From Diphasiastrum complanatum (lineage: Eukaryota; Streptophyta; Lycopodiopsida; Lycopodiales; Lycopodiaceae), in assembly GCA_029204225.1 (NCBI GenBank), contig CM055101.1, positions 8,000,568 to 8,064,567 on the forward strand: a DNA stretch of 64,000 nt, given 5' to 3'. The position numbers and the translations under genes are program-made. How positions within the stretch are numbered: position 1 is the stretch's first letter; every line of letters starts with the position of its first letter. The notes under the pieces were generated by a model, which saw nothing but the letters and a program-made list of their open reading frames with translations, was not told the DNA's origin and made no database searches. Shown piece by piece: positions 33,365 through 43,193 of this stretch.

Positions 33365-33540
33365 TTTTGTGAGAGAGAAGGTGCAATCTAAGGAGATATC
33401 TTAGGAGCATTTGGCAAGTAGTGAATGTGTTCATGATATCCTCACTAAATCACTTCAAAGAGCTGCATTTGTGAAGTTAAGATCAACCCTAGGGTTGATA
33501 AGCAAGTCTATGCTATCTTCAAACTAGTTGAAAGGAGGAG
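33365..33540 (+). pseudogene. Copia RNase H tail and PPT, mate of 9340-9518
   Basis: Same residues including the internal stop after KEIS; the PPT AAAGGAGGAG ends at 33540. Confidence 0.75.
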
Positions 33541-34193
33541 TTTTAAATTTACACAAGCTAGTTTGCATGATTCTCACTTGTAAAAGACTTTGAAGCCATG
33601 ATGTGGGATGTCACACATGTCAAAAGCATAGGATATTAACCTAGATTTGGAATGGTTCCTTTGGAATGTGTCCAAAGAGTGCATAGATAGAATAGAGAAA
33701 AAGTAGGAGCTTAAAATAGCTTGTTTCTCATTGTTTTTGGATCTCAAGGTATTGAAACTAAATAGGGTGGATCAAATGGATCTTTAGCTTAGATGTTAGG
33801 GTTAGGTTGTGATGATTACATAGAAGCCCTAATATGCTCATATCTGAGTTCTACATGTATAAATATGTGATGGGATTTCCATCCAATCATGAGCAAAATC
33901 GAGATTTTCCTTCTTGACTTGTTTGAGTCTATGATTTGATTGATGAATTGGCATATGATTTTTTATGATCCTTGAATGAGATTGGAGTTGCAGGTACAGT
34001 ACATAGACAGCAACAGGCCGTACATCCACACCTGTGAAGAGTTTTGTAACTAATTCATGGAGTTCAAGCCAAAATAAGCTAGGAATCAATGCACTGATTA
34101 GCAATCTAGCTTCTAGATCTTGTTTGGATCTTAAGTAGGTGCTTTCTCCATCATTTCTAGAATCAAATGGGTTTATTTGCTACATTTTTCACA
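33541..34193 (+). repeat. Copia LTR, mate of 9519-10161
   Basis: The first bases read TTTTAAATTTACAC (TG changed to TT). It holds 14 extra bases (TTTGGAATGGTTCC region near 33646) absent on the left. Confidence 0.75.
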
Positions 34194-34322
34194 CTGAACA
34201 CCACCTTCATACCGACAAAGCAGATGGTAGCTGATATCTTCACGAAGCCTCTAGACAAGGCAATGTTTGAGAGACAAAAATCAAGCTCGGGAATCAGCAA
34301 AATACCCGCTTTGAGAGGGAGC
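34194..34322 (+). pseudogene. Second Copia RNase H tail, mate of 10162-10291
   Basis: Reads TKQMVADIFTKPLDKAMFER without the frameshift seen on the left; PPT TTGAGAGGGAG follows. Confidence 0.75.
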
Positions 34323-35096
34323 TGAAGTAACCTCGAGTTTCTACTTCTTCAAAGCTTTAGTATTTTTCTGTCTCTTTCATACAGTTTTTGGACTAGGCCG
34401 ACATATCGAATGAGGACTACACTGACCAATCGGGCATCGACAAGCCAAGTCCAAGACTATCAGGCATGGATGAACTATTGGACCTCAGCTACGGCAGGCG
34501 TGAAGTTTTCAAACTATCATGATCCACCACCGCCATGCAACGTTAACCAAGACATAGTTACTGACTGTTTAGCTAAACTTTAGCTAATTAAATCTTGTAA
34601 TCTAATCCAGTATGATATATGTATTAGATCATAACAGATACACACACACATGGAAGATAATTCTGAACACAACACTCAATGAGATGTGTATCAAGGAAGT
34701 AAGATAGTTCTAGCAGTAGCTACTTCATTCGCGAGAGGGAATACCTCTCTTGCGCCAATGCGTTGATATGGGAAACAGATAGCGCTCAAACAATCTTATT
34801 GATGTGTGCTCGATTTTGGATAATATAGATGAGATACAGTTTTTCAGCTCAATGTGCAATCTCTGAATGTTGTGATGCTTGTTCAATTTATCAGTAGATA
34901 TATTTCTGCTGTCATTAGACATTATCTGCTATTCATAAATTCATTGTTAGATTAGCAATAGCTATCTGTTGTTCGGAGGATGACTGATTGTGGTTTGAAG
35001 CAGTAGCTTTGTCTGACAGATCGGCTCCATCTGAGCTACACATTGGAATCGTCGCTTGAGTCAAAATCATTTGATTCACATCAGTGGTGTCAGAGC
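34323..35096 (+). repeat. Complete LTR (34323-35084) with PBS-like site (35085-35096)
   Basis: Starts TGAAGTAACCTCGAG after a PPT and runs to TTCACATCAG before TGGTGTCAGAGC, a one-base variant of the common PBS. So one LTR has a Copia 3' end on its left and a PBS plus Gypsy-type gag on its right, the arrangement left by recombination between elements sharing LTR sequence. Confidence 0.7.
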
Positions 35097-35229
35097 GACC
35101 CGATTATTCGAAATCATTTCGTCAATTTGGAGGTGAAAAGCTAACATCACGTCTTTACAAAAGTGTGGTGGAGCTCATGCTTAGATTACTTATTGGTAAG
35201 TAAAAAGCACAACCATGAAACTAAAGATG

Positions 35230-35849
35230 TCCAAAAGTTGGAATTATTTCCAACTATGTTGAAGGGATATGCGCTATAGTGGTACAATATGGATTGGGAG
35301 AGTTTCAGGCTTGGGAAAATTGAAGCGGGCTTTTTTGAAGCACTATAAAAAAGAGCACACATATGAGGAAATTCTTGATAAGCTTCAAGCTATCAAGCAG
35401 CGCAAGAAAGATGATGTATTAGCTTACAACGATTTAAAGTATTGGAGAAGCGACTTCGGAGCCATTGACTGATTTGAAATGAGTCAAATATTTCCGGCAT
35501 GGGCTGCACAAAGTACTTAGGAAAGATACTACTTCCTTGCATGGTCAAAAATTGGAACCGATTGTCGAGACTACTCGGCAATTGGAAGAAGAAGAGATTA
35601 GGTAGAAATATCGCAAGCACCAGTGACATCATATGTAGAATGACTCTTCTGATTCAGATTCTGAGACATGTACTTCTAGTCAATCTGATTCAGACACATC
35701 ATCTTCTGATGATGGAAAAAAATCGAAAATGCATAAGAATAAAAATAACGAGAAAGAGAAGACACTTGTTAAGAATGATGATGTGGGTACCACTGAATTC
35801 CATCAGGGTGGGTGCGCTTTTGCCAAAATTGTAATCAAGAGGGTCATTT
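35230..35849 (+). pseudogene. Gag relic, 5' part, mate of 11100-11716
   Basis: Reads LKRAFLKHYKKEHTYEEILD and LQAIKQRKKDDVLAYND, the Ser/Asp tract, and ends at CQNCNQEGH at 35849 where segment Y stops; the second half of the knuckle is at 33279 on the other strand. Confidence 0.75.
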
Positions 35850-36073
35850 AAGGCCAAAATTTTGGATTTCAAAACATCATCAGGAGAAAAATCTATTTAT
35901 TAAATTCTAGTCCAACTTGTATATATGCATTCAAAGATAAATGTGCAAGGATTCAACCGTCAGGATCACAAAAAAAAGCAACTGTGAGTATTGATATTTT
36001 ACAATACTTTGATTTTTGTCATTCATTAATATCTATTAGTAAACTTGCCAATCTGATCATTGTTCTCTTGCAG

Positions 36074-37160
36074 ATTTATATCCATCCAACATAAATGAAT
36101 GAGAGCCCAGTGGATCTCTAGCAGATGTGTTAGATGTTATTCACACTGATATTGAACAGCTTTAATATAGAGGTAGAACTGCAAAAGATCTAGTTGATAG
36201 TGAGATCTTTTTTTATGAATCAGTGTACATTCCTGATACAAAAGGAGGTTTTGGACAAATAGTCCCGATTCCATTACCTAGTTTTGGAAGTGATGAATGG
36301 GTTGCTCCAGATGCTGCAATTTCAAAATCATTTCGTTGCAAGCTATATAATGATGTAAAAAATTCATTAAAGATAAGCACGGGATCAAAAACAGTCAGAT
36401 TGAGTTGGTTTATTTCTCTGAATATATTTGTGGATTTCTTTTCAAGTGTTAATGTACACAAAACCCCAACGATGTTTGTATGCAAAAATTTATCAGATAA
36501 TTTATTATCTGAACTTATGGATGAAGGCTGGGACAAAAGTTCAGATGGAGAAATAGAATGCAGAATTAAAATGTCTTCCATGTGGTTTCATTATCAAATT
36601 GAAAAATAGATGTTGAGCTTATGCTTCCATTATCAAAGATGGAAAAAAAATAAAGGTAAATGGGTGCCACTCGATCAAGACTTCGAAGCCAGTGGACATT
36701 CAAAATGAAAAAATATTGAAATTATATACAATGATGTAGTTTTGACATGTGTTGAGGTGGAAGAAGATTGGAGTCTAAATTACATCAAGCGCGAACTATT
36801 GCTCCTACAAGATGATATACTTTCAAACTTCAGATTCATTTTCAATGGTAAACTTGTAAGTAACTAGAAACACTCGATTCTTTATGAATAATTTCTATCA
36901 AAACTTTCTTATACAATCTTTATACTAATTGTAACTCACTTTGTATTAGTTTTATGCAGGTGCGTAAAAGACATGAGCTAAAGATCAAAGGCAGAGATAT
37001 TGGCGAAACAATCCAACTTATGGAAGGACACTGAGATTTACTATCAGCAAATACATGTCAATCATCATGTCTTTTTGTCAATCTATATACATCGTCGGGA
37101 GTGTCAAATCAATCTATATACATCTTCGGGAGTGTACGGCTCAAGAGTGAACTGTCATCA
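36074..37160 (+). pseudogene. Unknown multi-exon gene fragment
   Basis: Better preserved mate of 8395-9010. After a 3' splice-like CTCTTGCAG at 36073 the reading is DLYPSNINE, stop, EPSGSLADVLDVIHTDIEQL, stop, YRGRTAKDLVDSEIFFYE. An open frame (36223-36609) then encodes GGFGQIVPIPLPSFGSDEWV, SFRCKLYNDVKNSLKIST and KMSSMWFHYQIEK. After a stop it continues KGKWVPLDQDFEASGHSK, VEEDWSLNYIKRELLLLQDD and FRFIFNGKLV. An intron-like GTAAGTAACTAG...TTTATGCAG (36856-36959) follows, then VRKRHELKIKGRDIGETIQL. I do not recognise the protein. It converges on the Ulp1-like exons of the other strand. Confidence 0.55.
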
Positions 37161-37169
37161 CAAAACACG

Positions 37170-38684
37170 TGAATCAGCAAATTACAAACAATGATAGTAA
37201 AGAAATAAGAATCGGAATGAAATGAACTAAAAATGAACAAAATATTATCTTTTTAATATCTACATCGACTTGTAAACTATACCATTCAAAAAAGAGCTTT
37301 GTATTGTACAGGACGAACCATGCAAAACGAAAAACATCCCTTTGATGTACACACTGCATATATTAAACGCAAATTAGTAATATTATGACAAAAAATTTAT
37401 TTATGCTATGATGATAGATTTAAACTAAAATATCAGAAATAAATTGTATATACCTTGAGAGATTTAATGGTTATCTCTCCAATTGAGGTCGCCGTTGTCG
37501 GTATTTCCCGAACGACATCAGGAAGTAGAGAATCAAATTCTCTATGTGTATTATTAGCTAAGTTTACTTTTACACATAGAAAATTTGATACTCCCTCCTT
37601 ATTTATCTGAATGTTCAGGCTCCAATGCCGACTACAATAATCAAAATAAAAACTAGAATCCATTTGAACAGGAGTAATCATCCAAATAAAAGCAACAAAA
37701 GCAAACTAGCAATCCTTACTCATTATCATATGGAATCAAATAAAATTTCACCACTGGACTGCATTTGATGAAATATACAGCCCTTTCAAAATTGGCGTCT
37801 TTTGCCTTCACCGCTCCCATAAAAAATGGACTGAAAACAAAAACTACACCTTGAGAATCAGAACTAATACTATGTTGCAAAAAGTTTTCGCCGGTTTCTA
37901 CAATAACATCTGTAATCTTTGATTTTTTTTTTTCAACTTTGCACAAAATCTGGGACCTAATCTATGGCTTCTATTTGAATCTGGAAGAAAGAAATCAAAA
38001 TAATTGCCAAGCTGATCAGTTTTATCAACTAAGCAAGCCTCGTATTGGTTATAATGGTCAGAATCAAAATAACTTAGCTTCTATCAGCTAAGTGAGCCTC
38101 GTATGGAATTCTGACAAAAAGATTATGTATAGGGAGAGAAAGAGATGTAGACACAATATTTACAGATTTTTCAGTTATTTTATCAAGCTCTTCTTGGGTT
38201 ATCATCACTTTTGGTGAAGAAACCTTCTAAAGAGCTGGATGAATAACATGAGGAAGAGAGGATGATTTTGGGTTTGAATTAGATTCTCCAGCATCTGATT
38301 CAAAGCTCAAAAAAATGTGGGGTCTTTTGCCAAGGATAACTCTAGGAGGAAGGGAAGCAACTAGCCTTCGAGATTTAGCTTTCTTAGGGACAACCTGTTT
38401 CCTTTTCTTCCTTGGTTGGCAAGTCAGTTATATCCAAAGGCAGGTCTCTAGAAGTGCTGGCGTTATCCACATGAAGATTTGAATAATGTTCCCGAAGTCA
38501 TTTGAGAATAACAAAATCTTTAGGCATGATGGTAACACGCTTACCATGCACGACCAAAAGACAGAAACATCAAGCCCATGTGACAGGGTGACATTAATAA
38601 CAGATCGGCCGAACGGAGCTCTACGGATCAACAATTCAGTTGATATCTGAAGTCTTCTTGTCTCCTTAACCCAGACCTACTTTT
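37170..38684 (-). pseudogene. H3-linker-Ulp1-like gene, right-arm copy
   Basis: Minus-strand mate of 6700-8240. From the 5' side: RRLQISTELLI then IRRAPFGRSV of the H3 fold. About 70 bp covering alpha-2 are deleted (frame lost), then the KRVTIMPKD codons and the same TGA. The linker here keeps the better frame: SRRLVASLPPRVILGKRPHI, FLSFESDAGESNSNPKSSS, KVMITQEELDKITEKSVNI. A duplicated YEAHLAD / YEACLVDK unit precedes the protease. Open exon 37946-37716 encodes DVIVETGENFLQHSISSDSQ, GAVKAKDANFERAVYFIKCS and YLIPYDN. Exon 37627-37450 encodes RHWSLNIQIN and EFDSLLPDVV, and the next exon HQRDVFRFAWFVLYNTKL. The presumed catalytic Cys of the left copy (FRCAW) is Phe here (FRFAW). Confidence 0.55.
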
Positions 38685-38914
38685 TGTGAGAAATTGGCAA
38701 AAATCTAGCTTGGTATTTTTTATGATAGAAGTTTGTAAGTGAATCTCACATGTGTGGAGGATGTTCCCACGTGTGGAGAATTGTAAAGTAAATCAAAATG
38801 TTTGATATAGGGGTCTCATAGAATTTCATAGTCAAGCATTTAGGTGTAGGATGTTGATAGGGTCAAATTTGGCATAGATGGCAAATTATCCATTTCCACT
38901 TGTAATGCCAATAT
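38685..38914 (+). repeat. LTR fragment inserted in the H3-like gene
   Basis: Starts TGTGAGAAATTGGC and matches, in reverse orientation, the last ~225 bp of the LTR of the Copia-type element at 50944-56026. It replaces codons ~5-33 of the H3-like frame: ATGGCTAGGA is on one side (38917-38926, minus strand) and AAAAAGTAGGTCTGGG on the other. Confidence 0.85.
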
Positions 38915-39784
38915 CCTAGCCATCATTCTCAGAATCAAAAGAAGTAAATTTGAAAAAAAAGGTTTGTGATTTGAATATCGAAACCAAGCGTAGAGAATGA
39001 AAACAAAATTTTTTTTGCAAGAAATGACTGAATATCGGTTTCGAGCGCGAGATTACAAGAGAAGCAAAGTAACATGAAGATTCACACTTGAAAAGCGTTA
39101 TTGGATTTACAACAGTATCGGTTTTGAGAAATGAAAAGTTTGCGAGAAAAAATGAAAATTTTGAGGGGGTGTATATAGAAAATTTTTGCATGTGTGAAAA
39201 AAAATGGCTTCGAACATGTAGCAACATCTAACTGGTCCATGTGTGTTTTTCATATAGATCATTATGACTCAATAATGAGGCCACGTGGTGTAGGACACGT
39301 GCACAAATCATATTGCGACATGTGGCATTCTACACATGACAAATGTCAGATCAATCATTCTCTTGATGGCAAAATATTCTTGATGAATAACGCGATGACA
39401 TGTGTCCTTTTGGACATCCTCCCCATGTACAAATTTTCTTTATAAATAGGTAATTTCTGACACAAATTTTCACGTAAATTTTATAATTTCTGCGTCGGAT
39501 ATCAATTTCAAGCACACATTTTCCTCTGTTTATGATCTGTTTACATACTTGCGTCTGGATCCGATATTGCCTGTTCCAATATCGCTTTCAAACACGCCTT
39601 ACGTTTGCTTTCTTGTATGTTCTTTGTACTCGCGCTCAGATACGATACTCGATTTTTTGATATCCCTTTCGAGCGCATAGGGCCTTGAAATTCTGATCTA
39701 ACCTGCATTCTGCGCCTGAGAGCAAAATTCAAAATCTCTCTTCTATATTTTTTTTGTTAAAATGGCTAATGTCGTTTCTAGTCT
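38915..39784 (-). promoter_or_regulatory. 5' region of the H3-like gene, right arm
   Basis: Mate of 5751-6608. The G-box CCACGTGG (near 39282) and the GATATC/CTTTCAAG motifs are kept, with more substitutions than in inner palindrome segments. Confidence 0.4.
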
Positions 39785-40047
39785 GCGTAGAAGCAGCCAA
39801 TGTAAGCTTTTTTTCCAACAACTCCATTTACCATCTACAGGTTTCGACAAGTGAATGTTTTGACACCAATCGAAGACATCCCAGCTGTGCAAAAAGGAGA
39901 GACATTTACTCAACAACTAACAATTATCCGAAGGTCTCCTTGAATTTGACAAGAGTCTAATCAATATATCCCTGATACATTCCTCAAATGATAAACCTGC
40001 CCCAGCTGTAGAAGCATTCTTGAAATCTGATACAGACACATACAAAC
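39785..40047. other. Sequence between palindrome and Copia RT
   Basis: No supported gene; may be the degraded pre-RT part of the following Copia relic. Confidence 0.35.
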
Positions 40048-40918
40048 ATGAACTTTGAATATAATTCCTTGTTGAAGACAAAGAATTGGAATTTTGTCAA
40101 GGCTCCTCAAAATGCGAAGATCATCGACACAAAGCGACTCTTCATGTTGAAGGTTAACCAAGATGGTTGGATATTCGGATGGAATGCTCAACTAGTAGTG
40201 ATAGGCTACAAACAAATATACATAATAGATTATACTAATACTTTCAATCTATTTGAACTTTACTGGCTATCATAGCTGACGAATATTTGCATGAATGTTC
40301 ATGCAATATTTCTCAATGGATATATTCATGAAGACATCTACAACTATCAATTTGAACGTTATGTCCTCCAAGGCCAAGAGCATAAGGTATGCAAGTTGCA
40401 GAAAGCTCTATACGAGCTAAATCAAGCTCCATGGGCTAGGTTCGGTAATCATGTCGTGCTGCAAAATTACTTTGATTTTAGCTCTGCAGATTCGAATGTG
40501 TATCTCCAGCATAAAGGCTCAAGCTATTCCGTAATAGCATTATATGTCGATGATTCATTAATCATCATCAATTTGAATCAACTACTACATGAGACAAAAG
40601 CTGTACTTTTGAAGAAATTTGAAATGTTTGATTCGGACCTAAATGACTTATTTGGGCCTAGTGCACTACCTAATTGGGATGGAAATCATGAGAAACAGAA
40701 CAAGAAAAATAATCACCATAATCTAGGAAAAATATCTAATCAATGTACATAATAGGTGTTGCATGGAAGATTGCAAGCTGATAGACTCACCCATGGATCC
40801 ATGATTCAAGCTACTGAGGGACATGTGCCAGAAGGCTGAAGCTGAATGGAAAGAAATGTGCAAAAATCCCTATCAGTCAATAATTGTGTTCATCATGTAT
40901 GCCATGATCAACACATGA
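40048..40918 (+). pseudogene. Copia reverse transcriptase
   Basis: Reads YNSLLKTKNWNFVKAPQNAK, LVVIGYKQIYIIDYTNTFN, then after a stop at 40273 AIFLNGYIHEDIYNYQFER, VCKLQKALYELNQAPWARFG and SVIALYVDDSLIIINLN. These are the ordered Copia RT blocks, with the catalytic YVDD at about 40545. The tail reads MEDCKLIDSPMDP and ends at VFIMYAMINT, where RNase H should begin. It is cut there by the PBS/LTR unit on the opposite strand. Gag, protease and integrase are missing. Confidence 0.85.
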
Positions 40919-40931
40919 CTTTCAGCCTTTA

Positions 40932-41610
40932 GGCTCTGATACCATGTAAAAATTACAACAAATAAGGATCCTAAAACACTTGAAATGATGAGGGAAACAA
41001 TAGATTATGATTTCATAAGATTAGCACAAGTTGAACCATCAAAATCCATCAAAAATCTATGCTTGAACCTCACTAAATGGCCCAAATCCTTGAAGAAGGC
41101 TTCACACGTGTGAAGGTACGGCCTCCCACAGTCTGAGTACTGTACACCAGACCTACATTCAATCCTATAAGTACTCAAACAATTATGAAGATAGAGAGCA
41201 ATTGCACCATTATGAGAGAAAAAACATGAAATTGCTTGATTGATTTTGGTGAGATATCATCACCTATATATACATGATCCATCACGGTTTTGGACAGGTA
41301 TGAGTAGCCCTAAACCTATCCCTAATGCTAATTTTGGTGGATCTTTCATCCCTACCAAGTTAGGGTTGGAATCTTGGAGATCCCTCAACAATGCAAAAAT
41401 TACCAAAAATAGCTCCTATTTTTTCTCCCTTGTATCTAAGCATAATTTGGACTCATTCCAAAGGTTCTAACACTTAGGTCTACTTGAGAACATCCTTATG
41501 AATGGAATCCTATGCTATTTGGCACGTGTGACAAGCCACATCATGACCATCTAACTATTTACAAGTCATATGACCAAAACTAGTCAAGCTAGAATTGTGA
41601 ATTTTTAACA
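40932..41610 (-). repeat. Copia LTR (40945-41610) with PBS (40932-40944), minus strand
   Basis: On the minus strand: TGTTAAAAATTCAC ... GTAATTTTTACA, then TGGTATCAGAGCC. Same family as 9519-10161. A TATA-like CATGTATATATAGG lies near 41276-41263. It is a 5' LTR whose internal region is missing, since only about 14 bp separate the PBS from the RT relic. Confidence 0.8.
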
Positions 41611-41716
41611 TAGAGTCTATGAAGAAGGCTTATTACTAAGTCTATAATGAAGGCTCAGAGGAGTCTATAAAGAACAAGACAAGGCCTAGGGTTTGATCAC
41701 CCTACTGACTTTTTCC

Positions 41717-41793
41717 ACCATGATTGAGGATGGGCAACCTCTAGAAAATAAGTGCCAATGACCATGATTGAGGATGGGCAACCTCTAGAAAAA
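41717..41793. repeat. Two-copy tandem repeat, period 44
   Basis: ACCATGATTGAGGATGGGCA plus CCTCTAGAAAA at 41717 and again at 41761. Confidence 0.85.
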
Positions 41794-42489
41794 AGGGCCT
41801 TGGAATTGATGGACATTATGCAAAACAAGATGGACATATATCTTGGCTCTTCCTTAGGAAGATTGCAATTGGGTGAATTCCCAAGTTGTAATTATGTAAA
41901 ATTATATGTAAATAAAAGTCAAGTTTGAACCTTGTACCGTCTACCTCCCACCTACTTTTTCACATGCATTCTAGGCTATTTGAGACCTAGAATGACGCAC
42001 CCTCCTACACTCTCACTTCATATGCCAAATCATCATAATAACTCTCCCAAGCTCATAGAGATCACCCATTCACCCTCCCTAACTAATACACCTCATCCAT
42101 GCACTCCACTTCACCATAAGTCCAATTGGAGTCTTCCTCACACCTCATGCACTTGAACTTGACACCTCACTCACTTTGGAAGGACTCTCCACTCTCTATA
42201 TAAGTGGAAATGCACCCCACTACCAAGAGGATTGAAGGATGATGCATCCAAGCCTTCCCATTTGTTGTTTGTTGTGTACAAGTGCTTTGGAGGAGAGGAT
42301 TGAGGCATTACCTCAAGGAAGCTATGCTATTTTGTGGATTGCAGGATTTAGGGTTTAGGGCCTCTCGGATTTTTATCTCTCTTTCACATCACACACACTC
42401 TCTCTCCCTTTCACCTTCTCATGAAACCATGGTATGCTCTTGATTCTATTTTTTATATGTAAGAATGGTTGATCACTACCATTGCATGT

Positions 42490-42745
42490 CAGACTATCTG
42501 TGGTCTATTGTCCATGCACGTACGATCTAAAACTTGCATGTTAAATTTTAAGCTTGCATGTCACACCATGCATTGCCTAATGACCATGCATGTCACTTCA
42601 GACTGTTGCATGTCAAGAATCTATGAACCCTCATGATTGCATGTCAAGAATCTAAGAACCATCATGTTTGCATGTCAAGAATCTAAGATCCATTTTGATT
42701 GCATGTCAAAGAATCTAAGATCCAACATGATTGCATGTCGGAAGG
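42490..42745. repeat. GCATGTCA minisatellite
   Basis: Degenerate units of about 30-40 bp built on TTGCATGTCAAGAATCTAAG, clearest in four units at 42600-42740. Confidence 0.8.
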
Positions 42746-43193
42746 ATTAAGACTTATGAAGAAATTGCTATGCTTGTATTAAGCTAGGTATGGAATTAAG
42801 ATCATGGAAAGGAACTAAGTCTAATTTAAGTTGATGTTCTTATTTATAGACCCCTATTGGAATCCATTGTATATGTAATTGGCATTGGCCAATTGGATAT
42901 GCATAATGACAAGAAAAGAATTCTTTGAGGGAGGGGGGGGGGAGATCCCATCTTGACCCCTTAGTGCTTCTGCTGTTGTGTGAATGAGTTTATGATATGC
43001 ATTGTTTTCGAGTATTAGTTTCCAAGTCTATTTTGATTTAAAGTCTTATTTAATTTTCATTTAAGATTCAAGATTTGCTTTATGTGAATGATAAGCCAAT
43101 AAATCTTTTGGCCTTTAAGAACTTAGGACTGGCCTTCACCCTCGAGTTCACAAGCACATACATTTGATACATCTTTATTTTGGAGCTTCAATT

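Larger units (their letters stand above)
33279..35849 (+). other. Segment Y, inverted relative to its arm
   Basis: Direct-orientation copy of 9257-11716 within an otherwise inverted arm. Left junction GTGCCATTCGG|ATCGAAATG, right junction GGGTCATTT|AAGGCCAAAA. Compared with the left arm, about 14 bp (CCCTAACGAATGTC) and about 8 bp are lost at the two breakpoints. Confidence 0.85.
24631..39784 (-). repeat. Right arm of the palindrome
   Basis: Reverse complement of 5751-19005, with segment Y (33279-35849) flipped back to direct orientation, a CACTA-like insertion at 27137-28532, and an LTR fragment at 38685-38914. Several segments missing from the left arm (105 bp of LTR/PBS near 35000, ~290 bp near 36240-36525, ~80 bp near 38100-38200) are retained here. 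Confidence 0.93.
41611..43193. other. Non-coding region with promoter-like text
   Basis: No supported gene. A TATA-like CTCTATATAAGTGG lies near 42195, followed by CT-rich sequence (42370-42415). GGTTTAGGGTTTAGGG-like text at 42346-42360 is too short to be telomeric. Confidence 0.4.

Noticed and set aside
42346-42362. TTTAGGGTTTAGGG text as an interstitial telomere
   Set aside because: Only about two units, expected by chance in AT-rich plant DNA.
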